DNA from: Arthrobacter tumbae
GTDB taxonomy: Bacteria > Actinomycetota > Actinomycetes > Actinomycetales > Micrococcaceae
DNA: 64,000 nucleotides
Assembly: GCF_016907495.1 (NCBI RefSeq)
Contig: NZ_JAFBCC010000001.1
Location: 1,860,001-1,924,000, forward strand
Direction of reading: 5' to 3'
Part shown: piece after piece, positions 26,085 through 34,412 of the stretch
Numbering within the stretch: position 1 is the stretch's first letter
Layout of the letters: the number at the start of each line of letters is the position of its first letter
Position numbers and translations under genes: made by a program
The notes under the pieces: model-generated
The model's input: the letters and a program-made list of their open reading frames with translations, nothing else
Database searches by the model: none
What the model was told of the DNA's origin: nothing

Positions 26085-26151
26085 ACTGTACGGAGCGGCT
26101 ATGATGCATGTCCAAGCCAACATATGCATGAAGTGATACCCGGAAGGCATC
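26085..26151 (-). promoter_or_regulatory. tctC promoter with LysR-type operator module
   Basis: Read on the minus strand: the imperfect palindrome GATGCC-n5-GGTATC (26151-26135, containing a T-N11-A core), a 16-base spacer, then GGCTTGGACATGCATC (26118-26103), which includes a -35-like TTGGAC (26115-26110). A -10-like TACAGT follows at 26090-26085 after 19 bases. The same architecture with the same 16-base spacer precedes kdgD (27035-27100). It also covers the lysR start region. Confidence 0.6.
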
Positions 26152-27036
26152 ATGTTTACTCTCGATCAGGCACACAGTTTCGTCATCGTTGCCGAAGAGC
26201 TGCACTTCGGGCGGGCAGCCGAACGCCTTAACATGACCCAGCCCCCGCTAAGCCGCCAGATCCAGAAACTGGAGCGCAGCGTCGGCGTAGAACTGCTGTT
26301 GCGCGATAACCGGAAAGTGTCCCTTACTGCTGCCGGCCGCGCCTTCCTCGTCGAAGCCCGGAAGTTGGTTGTCGCCGCTGAACGCGCACCAAGGACGGCG
26401 CAGCGGATCGCGGCCGGCAAGTCCGGACAGTTGCGGGTCGGGTTCACGGCCGCCTCCGGCTTCAGTTTGCTTGGACCGCTGCTGACCGAGATCGCAACGG
26501 AACTGCCCGACGTCGATGTGGAGCTTCAGGAGCTCGTCACCGGTGAGCAGCTGGCAGCGATTATCGACGGCGACCTGGACCTTGGCCTCGCACGGCCGGC
26601 TTTCGACGCCGACCTCTTCGAGTCCCATCTGATGTTCACCGAAGATCTCCTGCTGGCTGTCCCCTCCGGGCACGAGCTTGATCAGCTGAACCGCTCGTTG
26701 ACGGTGGCGGACCTCAAGGGTGTGCCCCTGATCATGCATTCTCCGACGAAAGCCCGGTACTTCTACGACCTGGTGGTTCGCTCCATCCCCGTGGAGCACG
26801 GCAACGTAGTTCATACGGTGAGCCAGGTCCTCACGATGGTGGCGCTGGTAGCTGCCGGACGGGGAGTGGCCTTCGTGCCGGAGTCGACGAGCCTGCTCGG
26901 CGTGGAGGGCGTCTCCTACCTGAGGCTGGCGGATATTGAACCGGACGCCGTCGAACTGTATGCCATTTGGAGCAGGGAGCTGCGTAATCCGGCCCTGGGC
27001 AGACTTCTTGAGGTCATCCGCACCAAGGACCTCTGA
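26152..27036 (+). CDS. LysR-family regulator of aldarate genes
   Basis: A 294-aa LysR-type regulator. N-terminal winged helix: ELHFGRAAERLNMTQPPLSR (residues about 14-33) and QIQKLERSVGVELLLRDNRK; the rest is a periplasmic-binding-like effector domain (LRVGFTAASGFSLLGPLLTE). It is divergent from tctC and reads toward kdgD. Both those promoters carry one duplicated operator-like module, so this protein most likely controls uptake and catabolism together and its own expression. The effector is presumably an aldarate or pathway intermediate. Confidence 0.92.
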   Translation: MFTLDQAHSFVIVAEELHFGRAAERLNMTQPPLSRQIQKLERSVGVELLLRDNRKVSLTAAGRAFLVEARKLVVAAERAPRTAQRIAAGKSGQLRVGFTAASGFSLLGPLLTEIATELPDVDVELQELVTGEQLAAIIDGDLDLGLARPAFDADLFESHLMFTEDLLLAVPSGHELDQLNRSLTVADLKGVPLIMHSPTKARYFYDLVVRSIPVEHGNVVHTVSQVLTMVALVAAGRGVAFVPESTSLLGVEGVSYLRLADIEPDAVELYAIWSRELRNPALGRLLEVIRTKDL

Positions 27037-27100
27037 TACCCGCAGGGCATCAATCCATACAAAAGTGGGCTTGGACAGGCATCACCTGACTTCCTACGGT
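27035..27100 (+). promoter_or_regulatory. kdgD promoter with LysR-type operator module
   Basis: GATACC-n5-GGCATC (27035-27051, T-N11-A core), a 16-base spacer, then GGCTTGGACAGGCATC (27068-27083), identical to the tctC copy at 15 of 16 bases. It contains -35-like TTGGAC (27071-27076) and, 18 bases on, TACGGT (27095-27100). With a start near 27107 the palindrome centre lies near -64, where LysR recognition sites usually sit. Confidence 0.6.
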
Positions 27101-27168
27101 TGAGGTAATCCACCAAGAAAGCACCACCCCTCGCCGTTCGCGGCGATCTGCCCTAAGGAAGATGCATC

Positions 27169-28116
27169 GTGGCCCAGTACGCGCCCCATGAACTCGCCCA
27201 GAAGCTGAAGGACGGCCTGCTGTCCTTCCCGGTCACCGCCTTCACGCCCGAGCTGGCCGTGGACGAGGACGCCTACCGGCAGCACCTGTCCTGGCAGGCG
27301 AGCTTCGACGTCGCCGGTCTCTTCGCGGCCGGCGGTACCGGTGAGGGTTTCAGCCTGACGCCGGCAGAAGCAGCGCAGGTCATCCGCGCGGCCGTTGAGG
27401 AGGTCGGCACCAAGGTGCCTGTCCTCGCCTCCGCAGGTGGTTCCACTGCCCAGGCTATCCAGAACGCTCAGGACGCCGAAGCTGCCGGCGCCGAGGGCCT
27501 GCTGCTGCTCCCGCCGTACCTCACCGAGTGCGACCAGGAGGGGCTGCTGGCCCACGTCAGCGCCGTCTGCTCCGCGACCTCGATCGGCGTCATCGTCTAC
27601 AACCGCGCCAACGCCATCTACTCGGCGGACACCGTTGCCCGCCTCGCTGAGCGCCACCCGAACTTCATTGGTTTCAAGGACGCCGTCGGTGATATCGAGC
27701 ACCTCACGAAGGTCTACGCCAGGAACGGGGACCGGCTCTTCTACCTGGGTGGCCTGCCCACCGCCGAGACCTTCGCCCTCCCGCTGCTGCAGCTGGGAAT
27801 GAGCACCTACTCTTCGGCGCTGTACAACTTCGTTCCCGAGTTCGCGCTTGAGTTCTATGGCGACGTCCGGAGGCAGGACCACGCAGCGGTCACCGAGAAG
27901 CTGCAGCGCTTTGTGCTGCCCTACCTCGACATCCGCGACCGGGTGCGAGGTTACGGCGTCTCGATCGTCAAGGGTGGGCTGAAGGTCGTCGGCCGCGATG
28001 TCGGCGGCGTCCGCCCGCCGCTGCAGAACCTGACGGAGGCTGATCTTACTGACCTAGGGGCGCTCATCGACGCCGCCGGTATCCGTCCTGCACCCGCCGC
28101 GCTCACCAACGCCTGA
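27169..28116 (+). CDS. kdgD: 5-dehydro-4-deoxyglucarate dehydratase (decarboxylating)
   Basis: A 315-aa DHDPS-fold class I enzyme converting 5-dehydro-4-deoxy-D-glucarate to 2,5-dioxovalerate with loss of CO2 and water. Key blocks: FAAGGTGEGFSLTPAEAAQV (substrate/GT(G/T)GE loop), Tyr in GVIVYNRANAIYSAD, and the Schiff-base Lys in NFIGFKDAVGDIEHL. GTG at 27169 has AAGGAA eight bases upstream. It takes the product of both dehydratases in the region; the next gene encodes the following step. Confidence 0.93.
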   Translation: MAQYAPHELAQKLKDGLLSFPVTAFTPELAVDEDAYRQHLSWQASFDVAGLFAAGGTGEGFSLTPAEAAQVIRAAVEEVGTKVPVLASAGGSTAQAIQNAQDAEAAGAEGLLLLPPYLTECDQEGLLAHVSAVCSATSIGVIVYNRANAIYSADTVARLAERHPNFIGFKDAVGDIEHLTKVYARNGDRLFYLGGLPTAETFALPLLQLGMSTYSSALYNFVPEFALEFYGDVRRQDHAAVTEKLQRFVLPYLDIRDRVRGYGVSIVKGGLKVVGRDVGGVRPPLQNLTEADLTDLGALIDAAGIRPAPAALTNA

Positions 28117-28166
28117 ACGCACTATCCGTAGAACAACCCACCGGACACCATCCGTAAGGAGCTTTC

Positions 28167-29813
28167 ATGCCTACGCAGCACGCCACACTTCAGGGTCACT
28201 CCATCATCGCAGGGCAGGGAATTGCCGGTAGCGGCAAGACCGTCAACGGTTTCAATCCGGCGACCAATGAGACGCTGGAGCCCGGCTACTCCCTGATCGA
28301 CGAGACACAGCTCAGGGAAGCGACCTCCGCCGCGGAGGAAGCGTTCGGCTCCTTCAGCAACCTCGACCCCGAAACCCATGCGTCCTTCCTGGCGAGCATC
28401 GCAGACCGCATCGAAGCATCGGGTGAGGAGATCGTTGCCCGCGCCATGCTCGAGACGGGCCTGCCGGAACCGCGCATGCGCGGTGAGCTGGCCCGCACCA
28501 CCGGCCAGCTGCGCCTCTTCGCCTCGGTGGTTCGCCAGGGCGATCACCGCGGCGTCCGGATCGATCCTGCGCAGCCCGACCGCGCGCCGATGCCGCGCGC
28601 GGACATCCGGCAGCGAAAGGTGCCCCTCGGTCCCGTCGCCGTCTTCGGTGCGAGTAACTTTCCGCTGGCCTTCTCCACTGCCGGCGGTGACACTGCGTCG
28701 GCGCTCGCCGCCGGCTGCCCGGTGATCTTCAAGGCGCATAACGCCCACCCCGGCACCAGCGAGCTGGTTGGCCGCGCCATCACGGAGGCAGTGAACGACG
28801 CCGGTCTCCACCCGGGCGTCTTTTCCCTCATCTACGGTCCCGGTGCCAGTATCGGCCAGGCCCTCGTCTCGGATCCGGTCATCCAGGCGGTCGGCTTCAC
28901 AGGCTCCCGTTCCGGCGGCACAGCGTTGATGGCAACAGCTGCCGCACGCACCCAGCCCATTCCGGTGTACGCGGAGATGAGCTCCATCAACCCGGTGATC
29001 TTTTTCGAGGGTGCGCTGCAGGACGATCTCGACGGGCTTGCCACCGCGTATGTCACCTCTGTCACCGGGTCCAGCGGACAGCTGTGCACCTCGCCGGGCC
29101 TGGTCTTCGTGCCAACCGGCGACGCCGGCGACAACTTCCTTGCCGCAGTCACCCGTGCGCTCGCACCGTCGGCAGGACAAACCATGCTCACCCGCGGAAT
29201 CGCGGACTCCTGGACCGCAGGCGTTGAAGCGCTCGGCTCGCAGGACGGCGTCGAGCTGGTCGCCCAGGGGACAAACGGGGCTACCGAGAACGCGCCCGCA
29301 CCGGTTGTCTACGGCACCCAGGCGGAAACGTTCCTGAACAACCCCGTGCTGCACGAAGAGATCTTCGGCGCCGCGTCCCTCGTGGTGCGCTACTCCTCTC
29401 CAGAGGAGCTGGTTGCGGCCGCGAAGCGCCTCGAAGGGCAGCTGACCGCCACCCTCCACCTCACCGGGTCCGACTACGACACCGCGGCCGGCGTCCTGCC
29501 CGTCCTGGAGCGCAAGGTTGGCCGCATCCTCGCCAACGGCTGGCCCACCGGCGTCGAGGTTGGCCACGCGATGGTTCACGGCGGCCCGTTCCCCGCGACC
29601 TCGGATACTCGGACGACGTCGGTCGGTACCCTCGCGATCGAGCGTTTCCTGCGGCCGGTCGCCTATCAGAACATCCCTGAGCTGCTCCGCCCCGCTGCCG
29701 TCCGGGACGGCAATCCCTGGAAGCTGAACCGCCGGATTGACGGCACGGTAGTGCCGGCAACGGAGGGCGAGGGCAGCGGTTCAACCGTCAAGGCCACCGG
29801 GGAGGACGCGTGA
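28167..29813 (+). CDS. 2-oxoglutarate semialdehyde (2,5-dioxovalerate) dehydrogenase
   Basis: A 548-aa aldehyde dehydrogenase superfamily enzyme oxidising 2,5-dioxovalerate to 2-oxoglutarate. Motifs: [20 protein letters not shown] (cofactor region), [12 protein letters not shown] (Rossmann loop), catalytic Glu in [13 protein letters not shown] and catalytic Cys in [14 protein letters not shown]. The length and the short AEMSSINP block fit the KGSADH class used in aldarate pathways. It lies 50 bases after kdgD; its stop overlaps the gudD GTG start by 4 bases. Confidence 0.9.
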   Translation: MPTQHATLQGHSIIAGQGIAGSGKTVNGFNPATNETLEPGYSLIDETQLREATSAAEEAFGSFSNLDPETHASFLASIADRIEASGEEIVARAMLETGLPEPRMRGELARTTGQLRLFASVVRQGDHRGVRIDPAQPDRAPMPRADIRQRKVPLGPVAVFGASNFPLAFSTAGGDTASALAAGCPVIFKAHNAHPGTSELVGRAITEAVNDAGLHPGVFSLIYGPGASIGQALVSDPVIQAVGFTGSRSGGTALMATAAARTQPIPVYAEMSSINPVIFFEGALQDDLDGLATAYVTSVTGSSGQLCTSPGLVFVPTGDAGDNFLAAVTRALAPSAGQTMLTRGIADSWTAGVEALGSQDGVELVAQGTNGATENAPAPVVYGTQAETFLNNPVLHEEIFGAASLVVRYSSPEELVAAAKRLEGQLTATLHLTGSDYDTAAGVLPVLERKVGRILANGWPTGVEVGHAMVHGGPFPATSDTRTTSVGTLAIERFLRPVAYQNIPELLRPAAVRDGNPWKLNRRIDGTVVPATEGEGSGSTVKATGEDA

Positions 29814-31138
29814 CCGCCCAGCCAACCATCGCCGTCGTCGAGGTTGTCCCGGTTGCCGGGCACGATTCGATGCTGCTCAATCTCTCGGGAGCGCACGGGC
29901 CGTTCTTCACCCGCAACGTCGTCATCATTACCGATTCCGATGGACGGACCGGGCTCGGTGAGGTTCCCGGCGGGGAGGCGATCCGCTCCACCATCGTGGA
30001 AGCAGGACGGCTGCTGACGGGCAAGCCGGTAGCGCGTTTCCGCAGCCTCCTGCGCGTCGTCGCCGCTGCGTTCGCTGATCGTGACGCCGGCGGCCGCGGA
30101 CTCCAGACGTTCGACCTGCGCACAGCGGTCCATGCGGTCACCGCGATTGAGTCGGCGTTGCTGGACCTGCACGGCCAGTTCCTCGGCGTTCCTGTTGCCG
30201 AGCTCCTCGGCGACGGCCAGCAGCGCGACGCGGTGCCGATGCTGGGGTACCTCTTCTACGTGGGAAGCCCGGACTCCACGGGCCTGCCGTACTTGCGCGA
30301 GCAGGGTTCCTCTGACGAATGGGAGCGTGTCCGGCGGGAAGAAGCGATGACGCCTGCCGCCGTCGTCCGCCTGGCCGAAGCAGCGCAGGCACGCTACGGT
30401 TTCGCGGACTTCAAGCTCAAGGGCGGAGTGCATGCAGGCGATGACGAGGTGGACGCCGTCGCCGCGCTCAAGGAACGCTTCCCGGACGCGAGGATCACGC
30501 TCGATCCGAACGGGGGCTGGCTGCTGGAGGATGCCATCCGGCTGGGGAAGCGGATGCAGGGAGTCGTGGCCTACGCCGAGGACCCCTGCGGCGCCGAAGG
30601 GCGGTTCTCCGGCCGTGAGGTCATGGCGGAGTTTCGCCGCGCAACCGGGCTGAAGACAGCGACCAACATGATCGCGACCGACTGGCGGGAGATGGCTCAC
30701 GCCGTTCGCACCAACGCCGTGGACATCCCGCTCGCTGATCCGCATTTCTGGACCATGGCCGGCTCGGTCCGGGTGGCGCAGCTGTGCAACGAGTTCGGGT
30801 TGACCTGGGGATCGCACTCCAACAACCACTTCGACATCTCGCTGGCCATGTTCACCCACGTGGGAGCTGCCGCACCGGGCGAGATCACGGCGATGGACAC
30901 GCACTGGATCTGGCAGGACGGGCAGGGGCTCACCACCGATCCGCTGCAGATCCGTGGCGGCGAGATCAGGGTGCCGGACGCGCCCGGACTCGGCATCGAG
31001 CTGGACCGCAGCCGCCTCGAGGAAGCGCACGCGCTCTACCTTGAGCACGGTCTGGGCGCCCGCGATGACGCTGCGTCCATGCAGTACCTGATCTCCGAGT
31101 GGACGTTCGACCCGAAGAGGCCCTGCCTGGTCCGGTAG
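29810..31138 (+). CDS. gudD: Glucarate dehydratase
   Basis: A 442-aa enolase-superfamily enzyme dehydrating D-glucarate to 5-dehydro-4-deoxyglucarate, the KdgD substrate. Family features: [40 protein letters not shown], catalytic KxK in [20 protein letters not shown], metal ligands in [18 protein letters not shown] and [23 protein letters not shown], and the His base in [19 protein letters not shown]. The GTG start overlaps the preceding stop, so it is coupled to the dehydrogenase gene. Confidence 0.95.
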   Translation: MTAQPTIAVVEVVPVAGHDSMLLNLSGAHGPFFTRNVVIITDSDGRTGLGEVPGGEAIRSTIVEAGRLLTGKPVARFRSLLRVVAAAFADRDAGGRGLQTFDLRTAVHAVTAIESALLDLHGQFLGVPVAELLGDGQQRDAVPMLGYLFYVGSPDSTGLPYLREQGSSDEWERVRREEAMTPAAVVRLAEAAQARYGFADFKLKGGVHAGDDEVDAVAALKERFPDARITLDPNGGWLLEDAIRLGKRMQGVVAYAEDPCGAEGRFSGREVMAEFRRATGLKTATNMIATDWREMAHAVRTNAVDIPLADPHFWTMAGSVRVAQLCNEFGLTWGSHSNNHFDISLAMFTHVGAAAPGEITAMDTHWIWQDGQGLTTDPLQIRGGEIRVPDAPGLGIELDRSRLEEAHALYLEHGLGARDDAASMQYLISEWTFDPKRPCLVR

Positions 31139-31178
31139 TGCAGGGTCCGTAGGAATCGACATGTGAACAGGAGGGTTC

Positions 31179-32165
31179 GTGGAGGGGGTTCTCCTCGGGT
31201 TCGGCATTGTCCTGGCGCTGGTTGGCGTTGGCATTGCCGCCTCAATCCTCCTCCCAACCCGCACCCGGGCCATGCAGGAGGGCCTCACGCCGGTGATTTA
31301 CTACATCACCAACCCGGCGCTCATGTTCATCCTGCTCGCCGAGACCGAGCTGGCTGAAGTCCTGAGCATCTACACGCCGATTGCGCTGATTGTTGCCGCC
31401 GGAACCGCCGCTGTCTATGCGCTGTTCAGCCGCTTCATCCTCAAGCGCGCGGCCGCACAGACCGCGGTGGGTGCGATGGCGTCCTGCTACGTCAATGCCG
31501 GCAACATCGGCATCCCGATTGCACTCTATGCGGTGGGCAGTTCAGCCCCCGTGGTGTCGGTGCTGCTGGCCCAATTGCTGGTGATCGCGCCGGTTTTCCT
31601 CACGATCTTCGCCTGGTGCGGCAGGAAGACAAGCTCCGCCGGTTCATCGCTGTCGCCCGGCTCGGCCGGTGGTTCCACGTCTCCGCGCAGCTCACCGACG
31701 CTTGCGCGGACGGTCTTGCGCTCGGTGGCCAATCCCGTCACTCTCGGGACAGCCGCAGGGGCGCTGTTCGCCGCCACCTCGCTCACGCTGCCGCCGATCA
31801 TCTGGACTCCGCTGGAGATGCTTGGCCAGGCGTCGATCCCGCTGCTGCTGATGGTTTTCGGTATGAGTCTCCGGGGACAGAAGCCGCTGGCACAGCGGAG
31901 CCTCCGTGCCGACGTCGTGCTCGGGAGCGTAGTGAAGCTCGCGCTGATGCCGGTCATCGCGTGGGCGGTTGCGTACTATCTCTTCCGCGTTGAGGGCACA
32001 GCGCTGCTCGGCGTGGTGGCGATGGCGGCTCTGCCGACCGCGCAGAACGTGTTCCTGTTCTCCGCCCAGTTCGGGTTGAAGGTCACGCTGGTCCGCGACA
32101 TCATTCTGATGAGTTCGCTGCTGGCGCTGCCGGCGTCACTGCTGGTGGCGGTGTTGCTGGGCTGA
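31179..32165 (+). CDS. AEC-family (auxin efflux carrier-like) membrane transporter
   Basis: A 328-aa protein with about 10 membrane segments. Typical AEC features: TPVIYYITNPALMFILLAET, SCYVNAGNIGIPIALYAVGS (the conserved N-x-GN-x-G-x-P region) and AALPTAQNVFLFSAQFGLKV near the C-terminus. GTG at 31179 with CAGGAGGG upstream. It follows gudD by 40 bases in the same direction and may be in the aldarate transcript; the family moves organic acids, so an aldarate-linked role is possible. Confidence 0.85.
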   Translation: MEGVLLGFGIVLALVGVGIAASILLPTRTRAMQEGLTPVIYYITNPALMFILLAETELAEVLSIYTPIALIVAAGTAAVYALFSRFILKRAAAQTAVGAMASCYVNAGNIGIPIALYAVGSSAPVVSVLLAQLLVIAPVFLTIFAWCGRKTSSAGSSLSPGSAGGSTSPRSSPTLARTVLRSVANPVTLGTAAGALFAATSLTLPPIIWTPLEMLGQASIPLLLMVFGMSLRGQKPLAQRSLRADVVLGSVVKLALMPVIAWAVAYYLFRVEGTALLGVVAMAALPTAQNVFLFSAQFGLKVTLVRDIILMSSLLALPASLLVAVLLG

Positions 32166-32559
32166 GCGCGCGCCGTTGCCGGGAGTGCTGCCCCGGGGCG
32201 CAGAGGGGTTCTTTTTCTGCCGCTGCGTGCAATACGGACTCATCCGGCAGCGTGATGCCGGGCCACACAACCTTTGACCGGCCGCGTGCGCGCTTCATTG
32301 CGGCAGGCACGAGGGACAGGTCGGCGCCGGCTTCAAAGCAGATCTGCGCTACCAGGGGATGCGACCAGCTGCTGGTCGGTTTGCCCTCGATCGATCCCAG
32401 ATACATTCCGGCGACCTCCGCGAGGACCTGCGGGCTGACACCGTGAATAGTCCTGATTTCACTGACGGCGCTGCCCAGGTCGAAGGGCCGTGTGGTTGCG
32501 TGACGAATGGCGGTCCCGGCCACCCACGAGGCGACGATGTGAGGATCCTTCGCAAGCAT
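32101..32559 (-). CDS. Conserved-looking protein of unknown function
   Basis: A 152-aa protein. The first 100 residues look folded (DPHIVASWVAGTAIRHATTR, IRTIHGVSPQVLAEVAGMYL, HPLVAQICFEAGADLSLVPA); the last 40 are Ala/Pro-rich and low-complexity. Its 3' end overlaps the convergent AEC gene by 65 bases, so the true end of the conserved part lies before the overlap. I do not recognise a family. Divergent from the cyclodeaminase-like gene with about 75 bases between starts. Confidence 0.5.
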   Translation of the reverse strand: MLAKDPHIVASWVAGTAIRHATTRPFDLGSAVSEIRTIHGVSPQVLAEVAGMYLGSIEGKPTSSWSHPLVAQICFEAGADLSLVPAAMKRARGRSKVVWPGITLPDESVLHAAAEKEPLCAPGQHSRQRRALSPATPPPAVTPAAPAANSSE

Positions 32560-32634
32560 GACGTCAGCATAGAAGCCGGCTCTGACATCGTGGTTTCCGT
32601 TCCACGCGTACGTGCTGTGCGACAGACTTGCTTC

Positions 32635-33291
32635 ATGGCTGATTCAGAAATCACAACCCACGGCTCCACAGTCGAGGAATGGACGCGAGCCCTGGGGAAG
32701 TCCGTCGGCTCGCCGGGCGGCGGCGCTGGAGCGGGCGTCATGCTTGCCATTGCAGCATCGCTGACCTCCATGGTTGCGGGGTATACCGACGCCGGGGCTG
32801 AGCAGCGGGACCAGCTTGAGGACCTGCACGCTCGAGCCCAGGAACTTCGTCGAACTGCCCTGCAGTTGGCCGATGATGACGCGTCAGCTTCGCGGGCCTT
32901 CGGCGCAGCCTTCCGGTTGGAAAAGGGCGACGAACGCGACCAGGCCATCCGCGAGGCATCACTGGGTGCCGCGAGGTCCTCAGCAACGCTGGGCGATCAC
33001 GCCGTTGCTGCGATCGCTGACCTGTCCTGGTTGGCGGAGAACGGCAATAGGGCGCTGATAGCCGACGTCGTTGTGGCTTTCGGCGCACTGCGGGCGGCCG
33101 TGACGGGAGCCCGAACGAATGTCAGCTTCGATCTGGCCACGCTGAGATCTTCCGGCCTCACGCTCGAGCAGGTCCGCGAGCAGCAACCCCGTCTCTGGGC
33201 GGCCGTCGAGAAACTTGATGCCGCAATTGTGCGGATCGATCAGGCGACGGCTGCCGTGGACCACCGTGCCGCGCCTACCGACACTGCCTAA
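32635..33291 (+). CDS. Cyclodeaminase/cyclohydrolase-family protein (FTCD-like)
   Basis: A 218-aa all-helical protein with the formimidoyltetrahydrofolate-cyclodeaminase N-terminal pattern: WTRALGKSVGSPGGGAGAGV, then MLAIAASLTSMVAG, and later GDHAVAAIADLSWLAENGNR with VADVVVAFGALRAAVTGART-type ending (NV in GARTNVSFD). FTCD domains act on formimino- or methenyl-tetrahydrofolate; the small stand-alone bacterial versions have no settled substrate. ATG at 32635. Confidence 0.85.
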   Translation: MADSEITTHGSTVEEWTRALGKSVGSPGGGAGAGVMLAIAASLTSMVAGYTDAGAEQRDQLEDLHARAQELRRTALQLADDDASASRAFGAAFRLEKGDERDQAIREASLGAARSSATLGDHAVAAIADLSWLAENGNRALIADVVVAFGALRAAVTGARTNVSFDLATLRSSGLTLEQVREQQPRLWAAVEKLDAAIVRIDQATAAVDHRAAPTDTA

Positions 33292-33737
33292 CGCTGGCCG
33301 CCTGCCTGGCCAGGTCCCGTGTATGGAGTGGCAGCGATGATCGAGATGGAGACCTGCCGCTTGTTGGGAGCGGTGTAGGAGGTGACATCTCCGGGCCGCA
33401 AACCGCGGATGGCTACACCCAAAGGGCTCTGTTCACTGAAAACGTTCAGCTCCTCTGTTCCCTCGATGACGCGGCTTCCCATCAGGAACACCTCGGGTTG
33501 CCCGTCGATGCAGGCCTCGATCAGCATGCCGGGCTCCACGATCCCGTCATCTGCGGGCGAATGAATGTTCACGTTCTTGAGCAGGGCTGTCAGTTGCCTG
33601 ATCCGCGATTCCGTGGCCATCCGCTGGCTGGATTCTTCCTGCCGTACCCGTGCATTGAGCAAGCTGTCCAGTTCCCTCTTCAGGCGGGCGTAGGCATCCT
33701 GCGTGAGCCAGGTAGCGGGGGCAACTGAATGCAGCAT
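33288..33737 (-). CDS. GreA/GreB-family C-domain protein without the canonical tip
   Basis: A 149-aa protein. The N-terminal half is a helical hairpin (YARLKRELDSLLNARVRQEE, then SRIRQLTALLKNVNI), and the C-terminal half is the GreA-type globular domain (VFLMGSRVIEGTEELNVFSE, SPLGVAIRGLRPGDVTSYTA, KRQVSISIIAATPY). The acidic coiled-coil tip motif of GreA (DLSENAEY-like) is missing; QEESSQRMATES occupies that place. It probably binds RNA polymerase but may not stimulate transcript cleavage. Convergent overlap of 4 bases with the FTCD-like gene. Confidence 0.8.
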   Translation of the reverse strand: MLHSVAPATWLTQDAYARLKRELDSLLNARVRQEESSQRMATESRIRQLTALLKNVNIHSPADDGIVEPGMLIEACIDGQPEVFLMGSRVIEGTEELNVFSEQSPLGVAIRGLRPGDVTSYTAPNKRQVSISIIAATPYTGPGQAGGQR

Positions 33738-33944
33738 TTCACTCCTCGAATACGTGCGGGCACCACCGGAAGAACCGAGTGAACAGGGCCCGGGACGGTG
33801 ATGAATGTTTGAGCATAGCTCATTCCTGTTTTATAGCAATTCCGGCCATCGTGAGGGCTGCGGATTTCTTCTACAGCGTCAGGACTGGCTTTAAAAATAT
33901 AAGTGGGTATGGTTCTGGGTATTGATGAGGAAGGCGGTGATCCC

Positions 33945-34079
33945 GTGTCAGGAAAGTCTCCCAGGAGTGTCGGCGCAAAGAAACAAGGAAAGTCCATCCT
34001 TGAAAAGCGAGCGCAGAAGAGGGCAAAGGCAGAGTCCAGTGAATCGCTGTTTGCCAAGCCCCGTAAGAACCAGCGGTAG
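33945..34079 (+). CDS. Small basic protein (about 44 aa)
   Basis: A lysine/arginine-rich short frame: VGAKKQGKSILEKRAQKRAK then LFAKPRKNQR at the C-terminus. GTG at 33945 has AGGAAGG (33928-33934) about 10 bases upstream; an ATG at 33909 is an alternative. Small proteins with this GAKKQGKS-LEKRA-KRA pattern are, as I recall, common in actinobacteria and have no known function. Base composition is lower in GC than neighbours. Confidence 0.55.
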   Translation: MSGKSPRSVGAKKQGKSILEKRAQKRAKAESSESLFAKPRKNQR

Positions 34080-34399
34080 TTGAAGCTTCAGAGGCGTCCT
34101 GCTCACGCCTTCCACCTACCGACGTTCCTCCCACGGGTTGGTGAAGATAGTGCGTAAGCGGGGTGCCTCTGATTTGCCTTGTAAATAGTTCGGTGGTTTT
34201 CCTGAGCCGGATTTTCTGCGTCGGAAAACCGAGCTTCGCGGAATGTACTTATATTTTTGGAAATTGTCGTGAAATTTCCTTTTCACCGCCCGGTGTATGG
34301 ATGCAGAACTTTTGTAGGCGTGATGCGGGCGGACGGATTCGCGCGGATTGACTGACTTATTTCCGGGGAGGGTTTCCCTGATCAAGTACCGTTTCCTGT
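34080..34399. other. AT-rich intergenic region upstream of the LacI-type gene
   Basis: 320 bases without a credible gene, distinctly richer in A/T than its surroundings. It contains two inverted repeats: GGTTTTCC/GGAAAACC (34195-34202 with 34223-34230) and GGAAATT/AATTTCC (34259-34265 with 34273-34279). The first may terminate the small basic gene; the second is a plausible protein site. The promoter of the LacI-type gene must lie in its right part. Confidence 0.5.
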
Positions 34400-34412
34400 G
34401 TGACCGTGAACA
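34399..34412. promoter_or_regulatory. Operator-like sequence overlapping the LacI-type start codon
   Basis: TGTGACCGTGAACA matches the reverse complement of the araB-araD palindrome (TGTGACCGTTCACA) at 12 of 14 positions and covers the GTG start. This suggests autoregulation by the encoded repressor. Confidence 0.45.

Noticed and set aside
28122..31288. Two long minus-strand frames (about 485 and 540 codons)
   Set aside because: Both are antisense to the semialdehyde dehydrogenase and glucarate dehydratase genes, which have complete active-site motifs.
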